Below the pieces are notes generated by a model. It did not search any database, was not told where the DNA came from, and saw only the letters and a program-made list of their open reading frames with translations. A DNA stretch of 64,000 nt from an uncultured Microbacteriaceae bacterium (lineage in GTDB: Bacteria > Actinomycetota > Actinomycetes > Actinomycetales > Microbacteriaceae): assembly GCA_947487835.1 (NCBI GenBank), contig CANKXX010000003.1, positions 124,001 through 188,000 on the forward strand, written 5' to 3'. A program made the position numbers and the translations under genes. Below, piece after piece: positions 1 through 8,412 of this stretch (within the stretch, counting starts at the first letter, position 1; each line of letters starts with the position of its first letter).

Positions 1-26
1 GGCGGCGGAAGGGTACGCAGGAAGGC

Positions 27-1490
27 ATGGATCAGAACCAGGCCCCCCTCGTCGATGCCCTCGCGGACTACCAACGGAAGGGCCGCTACGGGTTCACTCC
101 ACCGGCGCACCGGCAGGGTCGCGGCGTGGACGAGCGGACGCTCGCGGTGCTCGGCAGGGATCCGTTCCGCGCGGACGTGCTCGCGAGCTCGGGCCTCGAC
201 GATCGCACCTCGTCGCAGGGCTACCTGGAGACGGCGCAGGAGCTGATGGCGGACGCGGTGGGCGCCGAGCACGTGTTCTTCTCCACCTGTGGCAGCTCGC
301 TCTCGGTGAAGGCGGCGATGCTCGCGGTCGCCGGCACGAGCGGCGGCATCATCATGGGGCGTGACGTGCACAAGTCCGTCGTGGCCGGACTCATCTTCTC
401 GGGTCTCGAGGCGCGCTGGGTCTCACCGCAGTGGGATGCGCAGATGCACCTCTCGCACCCGCCGTCGCCGGAGCAGTTCGAGGCGGCCTGGGAGGAGCAC
501 CCGGATGCCGCGGCCGCGCTCGTCGTGAGCCCGACGCCCTACGGCACCTGCGCGGACATCGAGGGCATCGCGGAGGTGTGCCACAGGCGGGGGAAGCCGC
601 TCATCGTGGACGAGGCCTGGGGTGCGCACCTGCCGTTCCACCGCGACCTGCCCACCTGGGCGATGAGCGCTGGCGCCGACGTGTGCGTCGTCAGCGTGCA
701 CAAGATGGGGCTGGGCTTCGAGCAGGGTTCCGCCTTCCACGTGAAGGGTGACCTCGTCGACCCGTCGCACATCGCACAGTGCGCGGACCTCCTCATGACG
801 ACGAGCCCGAACGTCCTGATCTACAGCGCGATGGACGGCTGGCGCAGGCACATGGTGCAGGAGGGCGAGGCGCTGCTCGGGGCGGCGATCGACCTGGCCA
901 AGGCGGTTCGCGGCCGCGTCGACGAGATCCCGGGGCTGCACGTGCTCGACGAGGAGCTACGCGGGCACGAGGCGTCGCACGATCTCGACCTGCTGCGCCC
1001 CCTCGTCGACGTATCGGCGCTCGGCATCAGCGGCTACCAGGCCGCGGACTGGCTGCGGGAGCACGAGTTCCTCGACGTCGGGCTCGCGGACCACCGTCGC
1101 TTCGGGTTCGACATCTCCCTCTCGGACGACGAGACGACGACCGGGCGCCTGCTGGGCGCCCTCCGAGCTCTGTCGGCGAGCGCGGCCGACTTGCCCCGGC
1201 CAACGCCGATCGACCTCCCTCATCCGCGCGAGATCGAGCTCGAGGTCGCCGACCTGCCGAGGGACGCGTTCTTCGGCGAGTGGGAGCTCGTGCCCGCGGA
1301 GGAGGCGGCCGGGCGGATCGCCGCAGAGCAGCTCACGCCCTACCCGCCGGGCATCCCCGCCGTGGTGCCGGGCGAGCGGCTGAACCAGAAGGTCATCGAC
1401 TACCTGCGGACCGGTATCGCCGCCGGGATGGTGATCCCGGACGCGACAGACAAGTCGCTCGAGCAGTTCCGCGTGCACAAGGAGCGCTGA
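27..1490 (+). CDS. PLP-dependent Orn/Lys/Arg-type decarboxylase (SpeA-like)
   Basis: A 487-residue fold-type I PLP enzyme of the short Orn/Lys/Arg decarboxylase group. The cofactor lysine is K226 in SVHKMG, the preceding VDEAWGAH segment (about 194-201) carries the PLP-ring aspartate, and the family's C-terminal PYPPGIP motif lies at 438-444. The length fits the short form that lacks the N-terminal wing domain. It should decarboxylate a basic amino acid to a polyamine precursor in the cytosol; lysine, ornithine or arginine cannot be told apart by eye. The ATG has AGGAAGG three bases upstream. It is convergent with the YbdK-type gene and no operon partner is visible. The class is clear, the substrate is open. 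Confidence 0.9.
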   Translation: MDQNQAPLVDALADYQRKGRYGFTPPAHRQGRGVDERTLAVLGRDPFRADVLASSGLDDRTSSQGYLETAQELMADAVGAEHVFFSTCGSSLSVKAAMLAVAGTSGGIIMGRDVHKSVVAGLIFSGLEARWVSPQWDAQMHLSHPPSPEQFEAAWEEHPDAAAALVVSPTPYGTCADIEGIAEVCHRRGKPLIVDEAWGAHLPFHRDLPTWAMSAGADVCVVSVHKMGLGFEQGSAFHVKGDLVDPSHIAQCADLLMTTSPNVLIYSAMDGWRRHMVQEGEALLGAAIDLAKAVRGRVDEIPGLHVLDEELRGHEASHDLDLLRPLVDVSALGISGYQAADWLREHEFLDVGLADHRRFGFDISLSDDETTTGRLLGALRALSASAADLPRPTPIDLPHPREIELEVADLPRDAFFGEWELVPAEEAAGRIAAEQLTPYPPGIPAVVPGERLNQKVIDYLRTGIAAGMVIPDATDKSLEQFRVHKER

Positions 1491-1530
1491 CCCCTCCCCC
1501 GCGCCGCCCCTGTCCCTGCCCCGCCACCCC

Positions 1531-1616
1531 TGTTCCGAATTCAGGCTGTCCTGCGACACGCCGGATCCGGAGGCGCCGGAACACGACGTGTCGCAGCTGA
1601 GCCTGAATTGCGAACA
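1531..1616. repeat. Dispersed palindrome, family I, copy 1
   Basis: An 86-bp imperfect inverted repeat in the gap between two convergent genes. The left arm begins TGTTCCGAATTCAGGCTG and continues to CTGCGACACG at 1551-1560. The right arm (about 1587-1616) is its reverse complement apart from a few positions, and the middle is a G+C-rich spacer. The same element recurs at 22390-22475. It could form a long hairpin and might end both converging transcripts. Confidence 0.85.
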
Positions 1617-1640
1617 GTGGCGGTGAGGACTAGGGGCCGG

Positions 1641-2750
1641 TCAGGGGACGGGGGTGCCCGCGGTGACGGCGATGGCGCCCCGGATCACGTCCGCGAGAGT
1701 GCCGGTGCGCGCGAACTCGGCCCGCTGCCAGTCGGCGCCGCTGCCGGAGGCAAGGATGCGCCGGACGCCGCAGGTCACGACCTCGGTGTCGCCCGCCTCC
1801 TCGAGGGCGTCGCGCACGTGCTCGAGCAGGCTCTCGATCCGGGCCGCCGCGGGCACGACGCCTCCACCGATCGGGTCGGGCAGGTCCTGGGCGAGGCCGC
1901 TGAGCGCCGCCTGCCAGGACGCGAGGCGCAGGGCGGTCACGGAGACCGCGACGGGCGGCACGCCGGCCGCCCATTCCCGGGCCGCCGTCTCCACGAGCGC
2001 GCGGATGAGGGCCGCGAGCACGGCCGCGTCCTCCGCGAGGAGGCAGACGTCGGCGACCCGCACCTCGACGGTCGGATGGTCGCGGGACAGCCGCGCATCG
2101 AAGTACAGCATCCCCTCGTCGAGCAGCACGCCCGTCCCGAGCAGCTCCTCCGCGTGCCGGCGGTACTGCTCGGCCGACCCGAACAGCTCGGTCGGGCCGG
2201 CGGTGGGCCACCGCGTCCAGGCACTCGACCGGAAGCTCGCGTAGCCCGTGTCCTCGCCGTTGGAGAAGGGCGAGTTGGCGCTGAGCGCGATCATCACGGG
2301 CAGCCAGGAGCGGATGCGGTCGATGATCCCCACGCCCTCGTCGGGCGAGTCGATGCCGACGTGCACGTGGAAGCCGCAGGTCAGGCCCTCGCGCGCGGTG
2401 ACGCCGTACCGCTCGTGCATGAAGGTGTACCGGGGATCCACGGTGGCGTGGGGCGACACCGGCAGCGGCGACGTCGCAAGCGCGACGGCACGGGCCCCGA
2501 CCGCGCGCGCCTCGGCGTCGACGAGGAGCCGGCCGCGCAGCAGCTGGTCCCGCAGGTCACTGAACCGGCGGTGCGGCGAGTAGACGACCTCGATCATCTC
2601 CTGCTGCAGTTCCGCGGTGAACTCGATGAGTTCCGTCTCGTCGCGCGGCGCCTCCTCGCGGTGGCGCAGCACCAGCCCGGCCGCCGCGACGGGCTGCCCG
2701 GTGGACTCGTCCACGAGGAGCAGTTCTTCTTCGACGCCAAAGGTACGCAC
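1641..2750 (-). CDS. YbdK-type carboxylate-amine ligase (GCS2 family)
   Basis: A member of the GCS2/YbdK glutamate-cysteine-ligase-like family: it opens RTFGVEEELLLVD and has the family's metal and ATP region, CGFHVHVG, at about residue 130. Members join a carboxylate to an amine using ATP; weak glutamate-cysteine ligase activity is known for YbdK, but the real substrate here is unknown. I place the start at GTG 2750 (369 aa) because the family normally begins just before RT(F/V)GVEEE. The alternative ATG at 2786 would translate through an 18-bp palindrome. A -10-like CATACT lies six bases before the GTG, suggesting a leaderless message. The LacI-type regulator directly upstream is on the same strand. 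Confidence 0.8.
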   Translation of the reverse strand: MRTFGVEEELLLVDESTGQPVAAAGLVLRHREEAPRDETELIEFTAELQQEMIEVVYSPHRRFSDLRDQLLRGRLLVDAEARAVGARAVALATSPLPVSPHATVDPRYTFMHERYGVTAREGLTCGFHVHVGIDSPDEGVGIIDRIRSWLPVMIALSANSPFSNGEDTGYASFRSSAWTRWPTAGPTELFGSAEQYRRHAEELLGTGVLLDEGMLYFDARLSRDHPTVEVRVADVCLLAEDAAVLAALIRALVETAAREWAAGVPPVAVSVTALRLASWQAALSGLAQDLPDPIGGGVVPAAARIESLLEHVRDALEEAGDTEVVTCGVRRILASGSGADWQRAEFARTGTLADVIRGAIAVTAGTPVP

Positions 2751-2756
2751 AGGGCA

Positions 2757-2780
2757 AGTATGGGGTTCCCGGGGGAACCC
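2757..2780 (-). promoter_or_regulatory. Putative leaderless promoter with palindromic operator
   Basis: On the minus strand a perfect palindrome, GGGTTCCC-NN-GGGAACCC (2763-2780), abuts CATACT (2762-2757), a good -10 hexamer. Six bases later comes GTG 2750. The palindrome would fill the -10/-35 spacer, a usual repressor position. It could instead be a weak terminator for the upstream LacI gene, though its 2-nt loop argues against that. Confidence 0.45.
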
Positions 2781-2820
2781 GCCCATTCCGTGACGCTGCG
2801 CTCCCCCGCGGCCGAACCGG

Positions 2821-3879
2821 TCAGCGCCGGGGTGGGGCCGTCGACTTCCGCACGACGAGCTCTGGCGCGATGATGCCGCTGTACCGCTCGGAGTCGCCGG
2901 TGAGACCCTCGAGCAGCCGCGCGATGCACCGTCGGCCCAGCTCGGCGAAGTCCTGCCGCACGGTGGTGAGCGGCGGCCAGAAGTGCGCGGCCTCCGGGAT
3001 GTCGTCGAACCCGACGACGCTCACGTCGCCGGGCACGCTCAGCCCGGCCTCGTGGATGGCGTGGATGAGCCCGAGCGCCATCTGGTCGTTCGACGAGAAG
3101 ATCGCGGTGAAGTCCCGGATGCGCAGCATCTCCCGGCCGGCGTAGTAGCCGAACTCCGCGGACCAGTCGCCGAGGATGGGGGCCGTCGTCGGCACCTCCT
3201 GCGCGCCCATCTCGTCGAGGAAGCCGCGCATCCTCGCCTCCGCCTCGATCCAGTCCTGCGGTCCGGCGAGGTGGTAGATGTCGCGGTGGCCCAGCTCGAT
3301 GAGGTGGCGGGTTGCCAGACGCGCGCCGCCGATCTGGTCGACCGACGGCACGGTGTCGTCCAGCAGGCCGGTGGACTGCATGGTGACGTAGGGGATGTCG
3401 ACGGACAGCTCCGAGATCGCCTCGACCACCCGCTGCTGGGGCGCGATGATCACGAGCCCCTCGACCGACTGCTCCACCAGGTGCGCAAGCGCCTCGCGGA
3501 GGGCGTCGCGCCCGGTAGAGGTCACGCTGGACGTGAGGACGAGGTACTCGGCCTCCCTGGCCGCCTCCTCGATGGCGCGGATGCTCGACGCCGGGCCGTA
3601 CTGGTCGCTTCGGGTGGTGAGCACGCCGATCGTGCGCGACCGGGCGGTGACGAGGGCGCGGGCGGCCCGGTTGGGCCGGTACTGCAGCTCCTCCATGACC
3701 TCGAGCACGCGCTGCTTGGTGGAGTCGCGCAGGCTCGGGTGCTCGTTCAGCACCCGGGAGACGGTCTGGTGGGACACCCCGGCCACGCGGGCGACGTCGC
3801 GGATGCTGGGCGCGCGGCCCCTACCTGCTGCTTCCGTCGGCACTGATCGATCCGCTCCCTCGGGCATGTGCACGTTCAC
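2821..3879 (-). CDS. LacI-family transcriptional regulator
   Basis: A 352-residue LacI/GalR repressor. The helix-turn-helix and hinge helix are at about 25-75 (IRDVARVAGVSHQTVSRVLN, then the RPNRAARAL hinge), followed by a periplasmic-binding-protein-like effector domain with the usual SNDQMALG and VVGFDDIPEA segments. The effector is probably a sugar but cannot be named. The GTG at 3879 and an ATG at 3867 are both usable starts, and both lie inside a palindrome that looks like its own operator. It is followed after about 70 bp by the YbdK-type gene, which it might also control. Confidence 0.92.
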   Translation of the reverse strand: MNVHMPEGADRSVPTEAAGRGRAPSIRDVARVAGVSHQTVSRVLNEHPSLRDSTKQRVLEVMEELQYRPNRAARALVTARSRTIGVLTTRSDQYGPASSIRAIEEAAREAEYLVLTSSVTSTGRDALREALAHLVEQSVEGLVIIAPQQRVVEAISELSVDIPYVTMQSTGLLDDTVPSVDQIGGARLATRHLIELGHRDIYHLAGPQDWIEAEARMRGFLDEMGAQEVPTTAPILGDWSAEFGYYAGREMLRIRDFTAIFSSNDQMALGLIHAIHEAGLSVPGDVSVVGFDDIPEAAHFWPPLTTVRQDFAELGRRCIARLLEGLTGDSERYSGIIAPELVVRKSTAPPRR

Positions 3880-3883
3880 ATGC
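3864..3883. promoter_or_regulatory. Putative LacI-type operator over the regulator's own start
   Basis: A 20-bp inverted repeat, GCATGTG-N6-CACATGC, with the core TGTGNACGTNCACA and the central CG typical of LacI/GalR operators. It covers both possible start codons of the LacI gene, so bound protein would block its own expression. Confidence 0.5.
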
Positions 3884-3908
3884 CGCGTCCCCCCATTATG
3901 CGCTGGAC

Positions 3909-3940
3909 CGGCAGGGGGTCACCGCAGCCCTCCCCTGCCG
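3909..3940 (-). terminator. Putative terminator of cbs-metB
   Basis: A perfect 9-bp stem, CGGCAGGGG/CCCCTGCCG, with a 14-nt loop, about 60 bp past the metB stop and before the LacI gene on the same strand. No T-run follows, as is common in G+C-rich actinobacteria. Confidence 0.45.
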
Positions 3941-3998
3941 CCGACCCGGCAGCGGGCGGGGCGGGCGTGGGGCTGCGGCTACCGGATCGCTGCCGCTG

Positions 3999-5171
3999 CT
4001 ACTTGGAGCGCTTCTGCGAGCGGGCCAGCGCGGCGTCCAGGTCCGCGATGAGGTCCTCGACGCTCTCGATGCCCACGGACAGCCGGATGATGTTGTCCGG
4101 CACCTCGAGCTCCGTGCCGCGCACGGAGGCGTGCGTCATCTCGGACGGGTAGTTCACCAGGGACTCGACGCCACCGAGGGACTCCGCCAGCTGAAACAGC
4201 ACCGTGGACTCCGCGAAGCGGCGGGCGGCCTTCGCCCCGCCCTTGACGGCGAGCGACAGCATGCCGCCGAAGGCGCTCATCTGCTGGCGGGCCAGCTCGT
4301 GCCCGGGGTGGTCGGGCAGGCCCGGGTAGTAGACGCGCTCGACGGCGGGGTTGCCCACGAGGTACTCGGCGATCGTCTGTGCGTTCTTGCTGTGCCGCTC
4401 GACGCGCGCGGACAGCGTCTTCACGCCGCGGATCGTGAGCCAGGCATCCATCGGGCCGGAGACCGCACCCGCCGCGAACTGGATGAAGGAGACCTGCTCG
4501 GCGAGCTCCTCGTCGTTCAGCACAAGGGCCCCGCCGATCACGTCGGAGTGGCCGCCCAGGTACTTCGTGGTGGAGTGCACGACCACGTCCGCGCCGTGCG
4601 CGAGCGGCTGCTGCAGCGCGGGCGACGCGAAGGTGTTGTCGACGACGACGATGGCACCGGCCTGGTGCCCGATGTCGGACAGCTCGGCGATGTCGCTGAT
4701 CTTCATGAGCGGGTTCGAGGGCGTCTCGACCCAGAGGATCTTGGTCGAGCCCTTCTTCAGGGCGGCCTGCACCTCGAACAGGTTCGACATATCGACGACC
4801 GTGTTGGTGATGCCCCACGCGCCATGGATGCGGTTGATGAGGCGGTGGGTGCCGCCGTAGACGTCGTTGCCCAGCACGACGTGGTCGCCCGGCTTCAGCG
4901 CCGCGCGCAGCAGCGCGTCCTCCGCCGCGAGCCCGGAGGCGAACGACAGCCCGTGCGTGCCGCCCTCGAGCGACGCGAGCAGGTCCTGCAGCGCCGTGCG
5001 GGTGGGGTTCGACGCGCGGCCGTACTCGTACCCGTTGCGCAGCTGGCCGATGCCCTTCTGCACGAAGGTGCTGGTCAGGTACACGGGCGGGATGACGGCG
5101 CCCGTCGTCGGGTCGAAGTCCTGGCCGGCGTGGATGGCGCGGGTGTCGAAGTGCGAGTTCTTGTCGGTCAT
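3999..5171 (-). CDS. metB: Cystathionine gamma-synthase/lyase
   Basis: A 390-residue Cys/Met-metabolism PLP enzyme. The PLP lysine is K203 in STTKYLGG. YEYGRASNPT at 48-57 supplies the Tyr and Arg phosphate ligands from the partner subunit, and SGL of FASGLAAEDA is the phosphate cradle. Start ATG 5171 has AGAGGG five bases upstream, and the reading frame's 49-codon upstream extension lies inside cbs. It follows cbs by 40 bp on the same strand. The cbs-metB pairing suggests reverse transsulfuration, so the enzyme may act mainly as a cystathionine gamma-lyase; sequence alone does not separate synthase from lyase. Confidence 0.9.
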   Translation of the reverse strand: MTDKNSHFDTRAIHAGQDFDPTTGAVIPPVYLTSTFVQKGIGQLRNGYEYGRASNPTRTALQDLLASLEGGTHGLSFASGLAAEDALLRAALKPGDHVVLGNDVYGGTHRLINRIHGAWGITNTVVDMSNLFEVQAALKKGSTKILWVETPSNPLMKISDIAELSDIGHQAGAIVVVDNTFASPALQQPLAHGADVVVHSTTKYLGGHSDVIGGALVLNDEELAEQVSFIQFAAGAVSGPMDAWLTIRGVKTLSARVERHSKNAQTIAEYLVGNPAVERVYYPGLPDHPGHELARQQMSAFGGMLSLAVKGGAKAARRFAESTVLFQLAESLGGVESLVNYPSEMTHASVRGTELEVPDNIIRLSVGIESVEDLIADLDAALARSQKRSK

Positions 5172-5211
5172 GTTCCCTCTTGGTTCGTGTGGGTCCGCGA
5201 GCGGACGGGTG

Positions 5212-6597
5212 TCACTCGGAGACGAAGCTGAGCAGGTCGTGCCGCGTGATGACCCCGGCGGGCTTCCCGCCGTCGGTGACGAGCAGCGCGTCGGCGGCAC
5301 CGAGCGCACGCCAGGCATCCGACACGGCCTCGTTCATGCCGATGAGGGGCAGCGGCTCCCCGATGAAACTGCGCACGAAGTCGGTGAGCGCCGCCTTGCC
5401 GCTGAACACGAGCTCCATGATCTCGCGGGCGTCGATGGCACCGGCCACCTCGCCCATCACGACGGGCGGCTCCGCGTTGAGGATCGGCAGCTGGTCGACG
5501 TCGTACTTGGTCATGATCTGGATCACGTCGCGCACGGTGTCGGACGGGTGCGCGTGCACCAGGTCGGGCAGCGCGCCCGTCTTGGCCTTGAGCACGTCGG
5601 AGACGGTGCTCTCCTGCTTGACTTCCGAGAAGCCGTAGGAGCGCATCCACTTCTCGTTGAAGATCTTGCCGAGGTAGCCCCGGCCGCCGTCCGGCAGCAG
5701 GATCACCATGATGTCGTCGGCGCTGAGGTCCTTCGCCGCCTTGAGCGCCGAGGCGACGGCCATGCCGCTGGAGCCACCGACGAGCAGGCCCTCCTCGCGG
5801 GCGAGCCGCAGCGTCATGGCGAAGGACTCCTTGTCGGAGGACGCGATGATGTCGTCCACGACGGTGGGGTCGTACGCCGACGGCCAGAAGTCCTCGCCCA
5901 CGCCCTCGACGAGGTACGGGCGGCCGCTGCCGCCGGAGTAGACGGATCCCTCGGGGTCGGCGCCGATGATGCGCACGCCGCCGTCGGAGATCTCCTTGAG
6001 GTACCGCCCGACGCCGCTGATCGTGCCGCCCGTGCCGACGCCGGCGACGAAGTGGGTGATCCGGCCGTCGGTGTCGCGCCAGATCTCGGGTCCGGTCGTC
6101 TCGTAGTGGCTGAGCGGGCCGTTCGGGTTGCTGTACTGGTCGGGCTTGAACGCCAGCGGGATCTCTCGGGCCAGCCGGTCGGAGACCGAGTAGTAGGAGT
6201 CCGGGTGGTCGGGCGCGACCGCGGTCGGCGTCACGACGATCTCGGCGCCGTAGGCCGTGAGCACGTTGCGCTTGTCCTCGCCCACCTTGTCCGGCAGCAC
6301 GAACACGCAGCGGTACCCGCGCTGCTGGGCGACGAGGGCGAGGCCGACGCCCGTGTTGCCCGAGGTCGGCTCGACGATGGTGCCACCCGGCTTGAGCTTG
6401 CCCTCGGCCTCGGCGGCGTCGATGATGCGGGTCGCGATGCGGTCCTTCGCGGAGCCGCCCGGGTTGAAGTACTCGACCTTCACGAGGACGGTGGCCTCGA
6501 TGCCCTCGGTCACCCGGTTGAGCTTGACCAGCGGGGTGTTGCCCACGAGGTCGAGGATGGTTTCGGCGTACTTCACTTGCTGCCCCAGTTCCGCCAT
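5212..6597 (-). CDS. cbs: Cystathionine beta-synthase
   Basis: A 461-residue fold-type II PLP enzyme joining serine and homocysteine to cystathionine. The cofactor lysine is K51 in GGSAKDRI and the phosphate loop is SGNTGVG at about 84. After about residue 340 the protein continues into a paired CBS-domain module ending VTDGGKPAGVITRHDLLSFV, as in the regulated actinobacterial enzymes. This separates it from plain cysteine synthase, which stops near residue 310. ATG 6597 lacks an evident ribosome site; GTG 6576, seven codons in and next to the conserved KYAETILDL, is a real alternative. First gene of the cbs-metB operon. Confidence 0.92.
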   Translation of the reverse strand: MAELGQQVKYAETILDLVGNTPLVKLNRVTEGIEATVLVKVEYFNPGGSAKDRIATRIIDAAEAEGKLKPGGTIVEPTSGNTGVGLALVAQQRGYRCVFVLPDKVGEDKRNVLTAYGAEIVVTPTAVAPDHPDSYYSVSDRLAREIPLAFKPDQYSNPNGPLSHYETTGPEIWRDTDGRITHFVAGVGTGGTISGVGRYLKEISDGGVRIIGADPEGSVYSGGSGRPYLVEGVGEDFWPSAYDPTVVDDIIASSDKESFAMTLRLAREEGLLVGGSSGMAVASALKAAKDLSADDIMVILLPDGGRGYLGKIFNEKWMRSYGFSEVKQESTVSDVLKAKTGALPDLVHAHPSDTVRDVIQIMTKYDVDQLPILNAEPPVVMGEVAGAIDAREIMELVFSGKAALTDFVRSFIGEPLPLIGMNEAVSDAWRALGAADALLVTDGGKPAGVITRHDLLSFVSE

Positions 6598-6626
6598 GGG
6601 CTGGGGGTCACCCGGCCCGGCACACG

Positions 6627-6648
6627 AGACGGGCCGATCGGCCCGTCT
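6627..6648. promoter_or_regulatory. Perfect 22-bp palindrome in the cbs leader
   Basis: The 22-bp perfect palindrome has half-site AGACGGGCCGA, 30-51 bp upstream of cbs ATG. On the minus strand TATCCT (6659-6654) precedes it as a possible -10, so the palindrome would cover the transcript start. It could be an operator or a 5' hairpin of the cbs-metB message. Confidence 0.45.
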
Positions 6649-6811
6649 ACTCGAGGATACCAGCGGCCGTTTCCGTGTTACCGGCGCGGCCCCCCGGGCA
6701 TCCTGAGCGGTCGTTCACGTGGCGGATGCGAGAATGTGCGCAGCCCTTCGACGCCGCACCGACTCGCCCGCGAGCCGACCCGCGGCTCCCGCACTCAGGA
6801 CAGGATCTCTT

Positions 6812-7579
6812 GTGGCTCGACGCGACGACAACACGCCGGCTTCCCCCGAGGCGACACCCCGCGGTGCCGCCCGCCCCGTTCCCCCCGCTGCCAAGCAGCA
6901 GGAGCGGGACCTGACCGTCAAGCAGCAGCGCGAGGCGCGCCGCGCGGAGAAGGTCGCGGCGCTCAAGAAGCAGCAGGCGCGGCAGAAGCGCAACCGCATC
7001 CTCGGCATCTCGATCGCGAGCCTCCTGGCGGTGGGCGCCGTCGTGCTCATCATCGCCTTCGTGGTGGCGAGCGCGCGGCCGCCGATCATCGACCCGGACC
7101 GCGACCCCGAGGCGATCAGCGTCGAGGGCGTGCAGACCTTCGACGGCATCACGTCCACCCACGTGGACGGGCAGCCCGTCGACTACGCGGCGACGTACGA
7201 GATGACCCCGCCGGCGGGCGGCGAGCACTGGAGCCAGTGGCTGAACTGCGGCGTGTACGAGGAGCCGCAGCAGAACGAGAACGCGGTGCACGCGCTCGAG
7301 CACGGCGCCATCTGGACCACGTACGACCCGGACGAGGTGAGCGGCGAGGACCTCGAGAAGCTCCGCGACTCGCTCCCGTCCACCTACTCGCTGCTGACCC
7401 CGTACCCCGACCTGCCCGCCCCCGTGGTCATGTCCGGCTGGGGCGTGCAGGTGCAGCTCGACGGTGTCGACGACCCGCGCGTGAGCCAGTTCCTCAACAA
7501 GTACTGGCAGTCGCCCTCGGTTCCCGAGCCCGGCGCCCTCTGCACGAACGGCATCGACGGCCCCGGCAAGGTCTCGTGA
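6812..7579 (+). CDS. DUF3105 membrane-anchored protein
   Basis: A 255-residue protein with a charged, Gln/Lys/Arg-rich coiled-coil-like cytoplasmic start (about 28-62), one membrane helix (63-87) and an outside domain of the DUF3105 type, with HWSQWLNCGVYEEP and HALEHGAIWTTYDP. The conserved Cys and His residues of this domain suggest metal binding (inference). The start is GTG 6812, because AGGA sits six bases upstream and the conserved part begins well inside it. The stop overlaps the next gene by four bases (GTGA). DUF3105 and DUF305 proteins are often adjacent in actinobacteria and the pair may act together at the cell surface. Confidence 0.82.
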   Translation: MARRDDNTPASPEATPRGAARPVPPAAKQQERDLTVKQQREARRAEKVAALKKQQARQKRNRILGISIASLLAVGAVVLIIAFVVASARPPIIDPDRDPEAISVEGVQTFDGITSTHVDGQPVDYAATYEMTPPAGGEHWSQWLNCGVYEEPQQNENAVHALEHGAIWTTYDPDEVSGEDLEKLRDSLPSTYSLLTPYPDLPAPVVMSGWGVQVQLDGVDDPRVSQFLNKYWQSPSVPEPGALCTNGIDGPGKVS

Positions 7580-8349
7580 CCCCCTCCCCCCTGTCCGATC
7601 GCGACGCGGCCGAGGCCGAGTCCGACGGCGACCTCGGGACGACTCGTGCCGGGAACGACGACCACGACCCGGATGTCGAGCACGAGGACGAGGGCGGCCG
7701 CCGCTACTCCGTGACCACGCGGCTCATTGTGGCGGCGATCCTCGCGGCGACGCTGCTGCTCGTGATCGGGTTCGGCGCCGGCCGGTTCTCCGCCGATCGC
7801 TTCGGCGAGGCCGATGCCGCGCCCGGCACCTCGAGCGCCGAGGCCGGCTTCGCCCGGGACATGCAGGTGCACCACCAGCAGGCCGTGCAGCTGTCCGTGC
7901 TCGTGCGGGACCGCTCGCAGAACGAGGAGGTGCGCCAGCTGGCGCTCGACATCGCCACCTCGCAGGGGCAGCAGGCCGGCCAGATGTACGCCTGGCTCGC
8001 CTCCTGGGGTCTGCCGCAGGCGTCGCCGGGCGAGCGGATGGCCTGGATGTCGCTCCCCACGCGGGACGGCGACGCCGGCCACGGTCACTCCGCCGACGAC
8101 ATGGCGGGCGGCGCGATGCCGGGCCTCGCGAGCGACGCCGATATCGCGCGCCTCGAGGCGGCGAGCGGGACGGATGCCGACCGCATCTTCCTCGAGCTGA
8201 TGATCGCGCACCACCGGGGCGGCGTCGAGATGGCGGAGGCGGTGCTCGACCGCTCGACGAACGGGGTGGTCACGCCGCTCGCGCGGAACGTCGTGCTCGT
8301 GCAGCAGGGCGAGATCGACTACATGGAGAGCCTGCTCGCGCAGCTCTGA
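7576..8349 (+). CDS. DUF305 protein (putative copper-binding, membrane-anchored)
   Basis: A 257-residue protein with an acidic cytoplasmic start, one membrane helix (about 48-67) and an extracytoplasmic DUF305 four-helix domain. It carries the two family signatures DMQVHHQQAVQLS (95-107) and MIAHHRGGVEMA (about 216), plus a His/Met-rich stretch, GHGHSADDMAGGAM, between them. Such His/Met clusters are associated with copper in characterised relatives. GTG 7576 overlaps the stop of the DUF3105 gene, so the two are translationally coupled. The metal role is inferred from family and residues only. Confidence 0.85.
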   Translation: MTPSPLSDRDAAEAESDGDLGTTRAGNDDHDPDVEHEDEGGRRYSVTTRLIVAAILAATLLLVIGFGAGRFSADRFGEADAAPGTSSAEAGFARDMQVHHQQAVQLSVLVRDRSQNEEVRQLALDIATSQGQQAGQMYAWLASWGLPQASPGERMAWMSLPTRDGDAGHGHSADDMAGGAMPGLASDADIARLEAASGTDADRIFLELMIAHHRGGVEMAEAVLDRSTNGVVTPLARNVVLVQQGEIDYMESLLAQL

Positions 8350-8412
8350 TCGCGCAGCTCTGACCCGGGCTGAACGACTACGACCCCAGGCCCTCTGCCG
8401 AGACTCGCCGAC

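Noticed and set aside
4867-8349. A plus-strand open frame of 1160 codons
   Set aside because: Only its last 257 codons are real (the DUF305 protein from GTG 7576). The rest is antisense to metB and cbs or out of frame with the DUF3105 gene.
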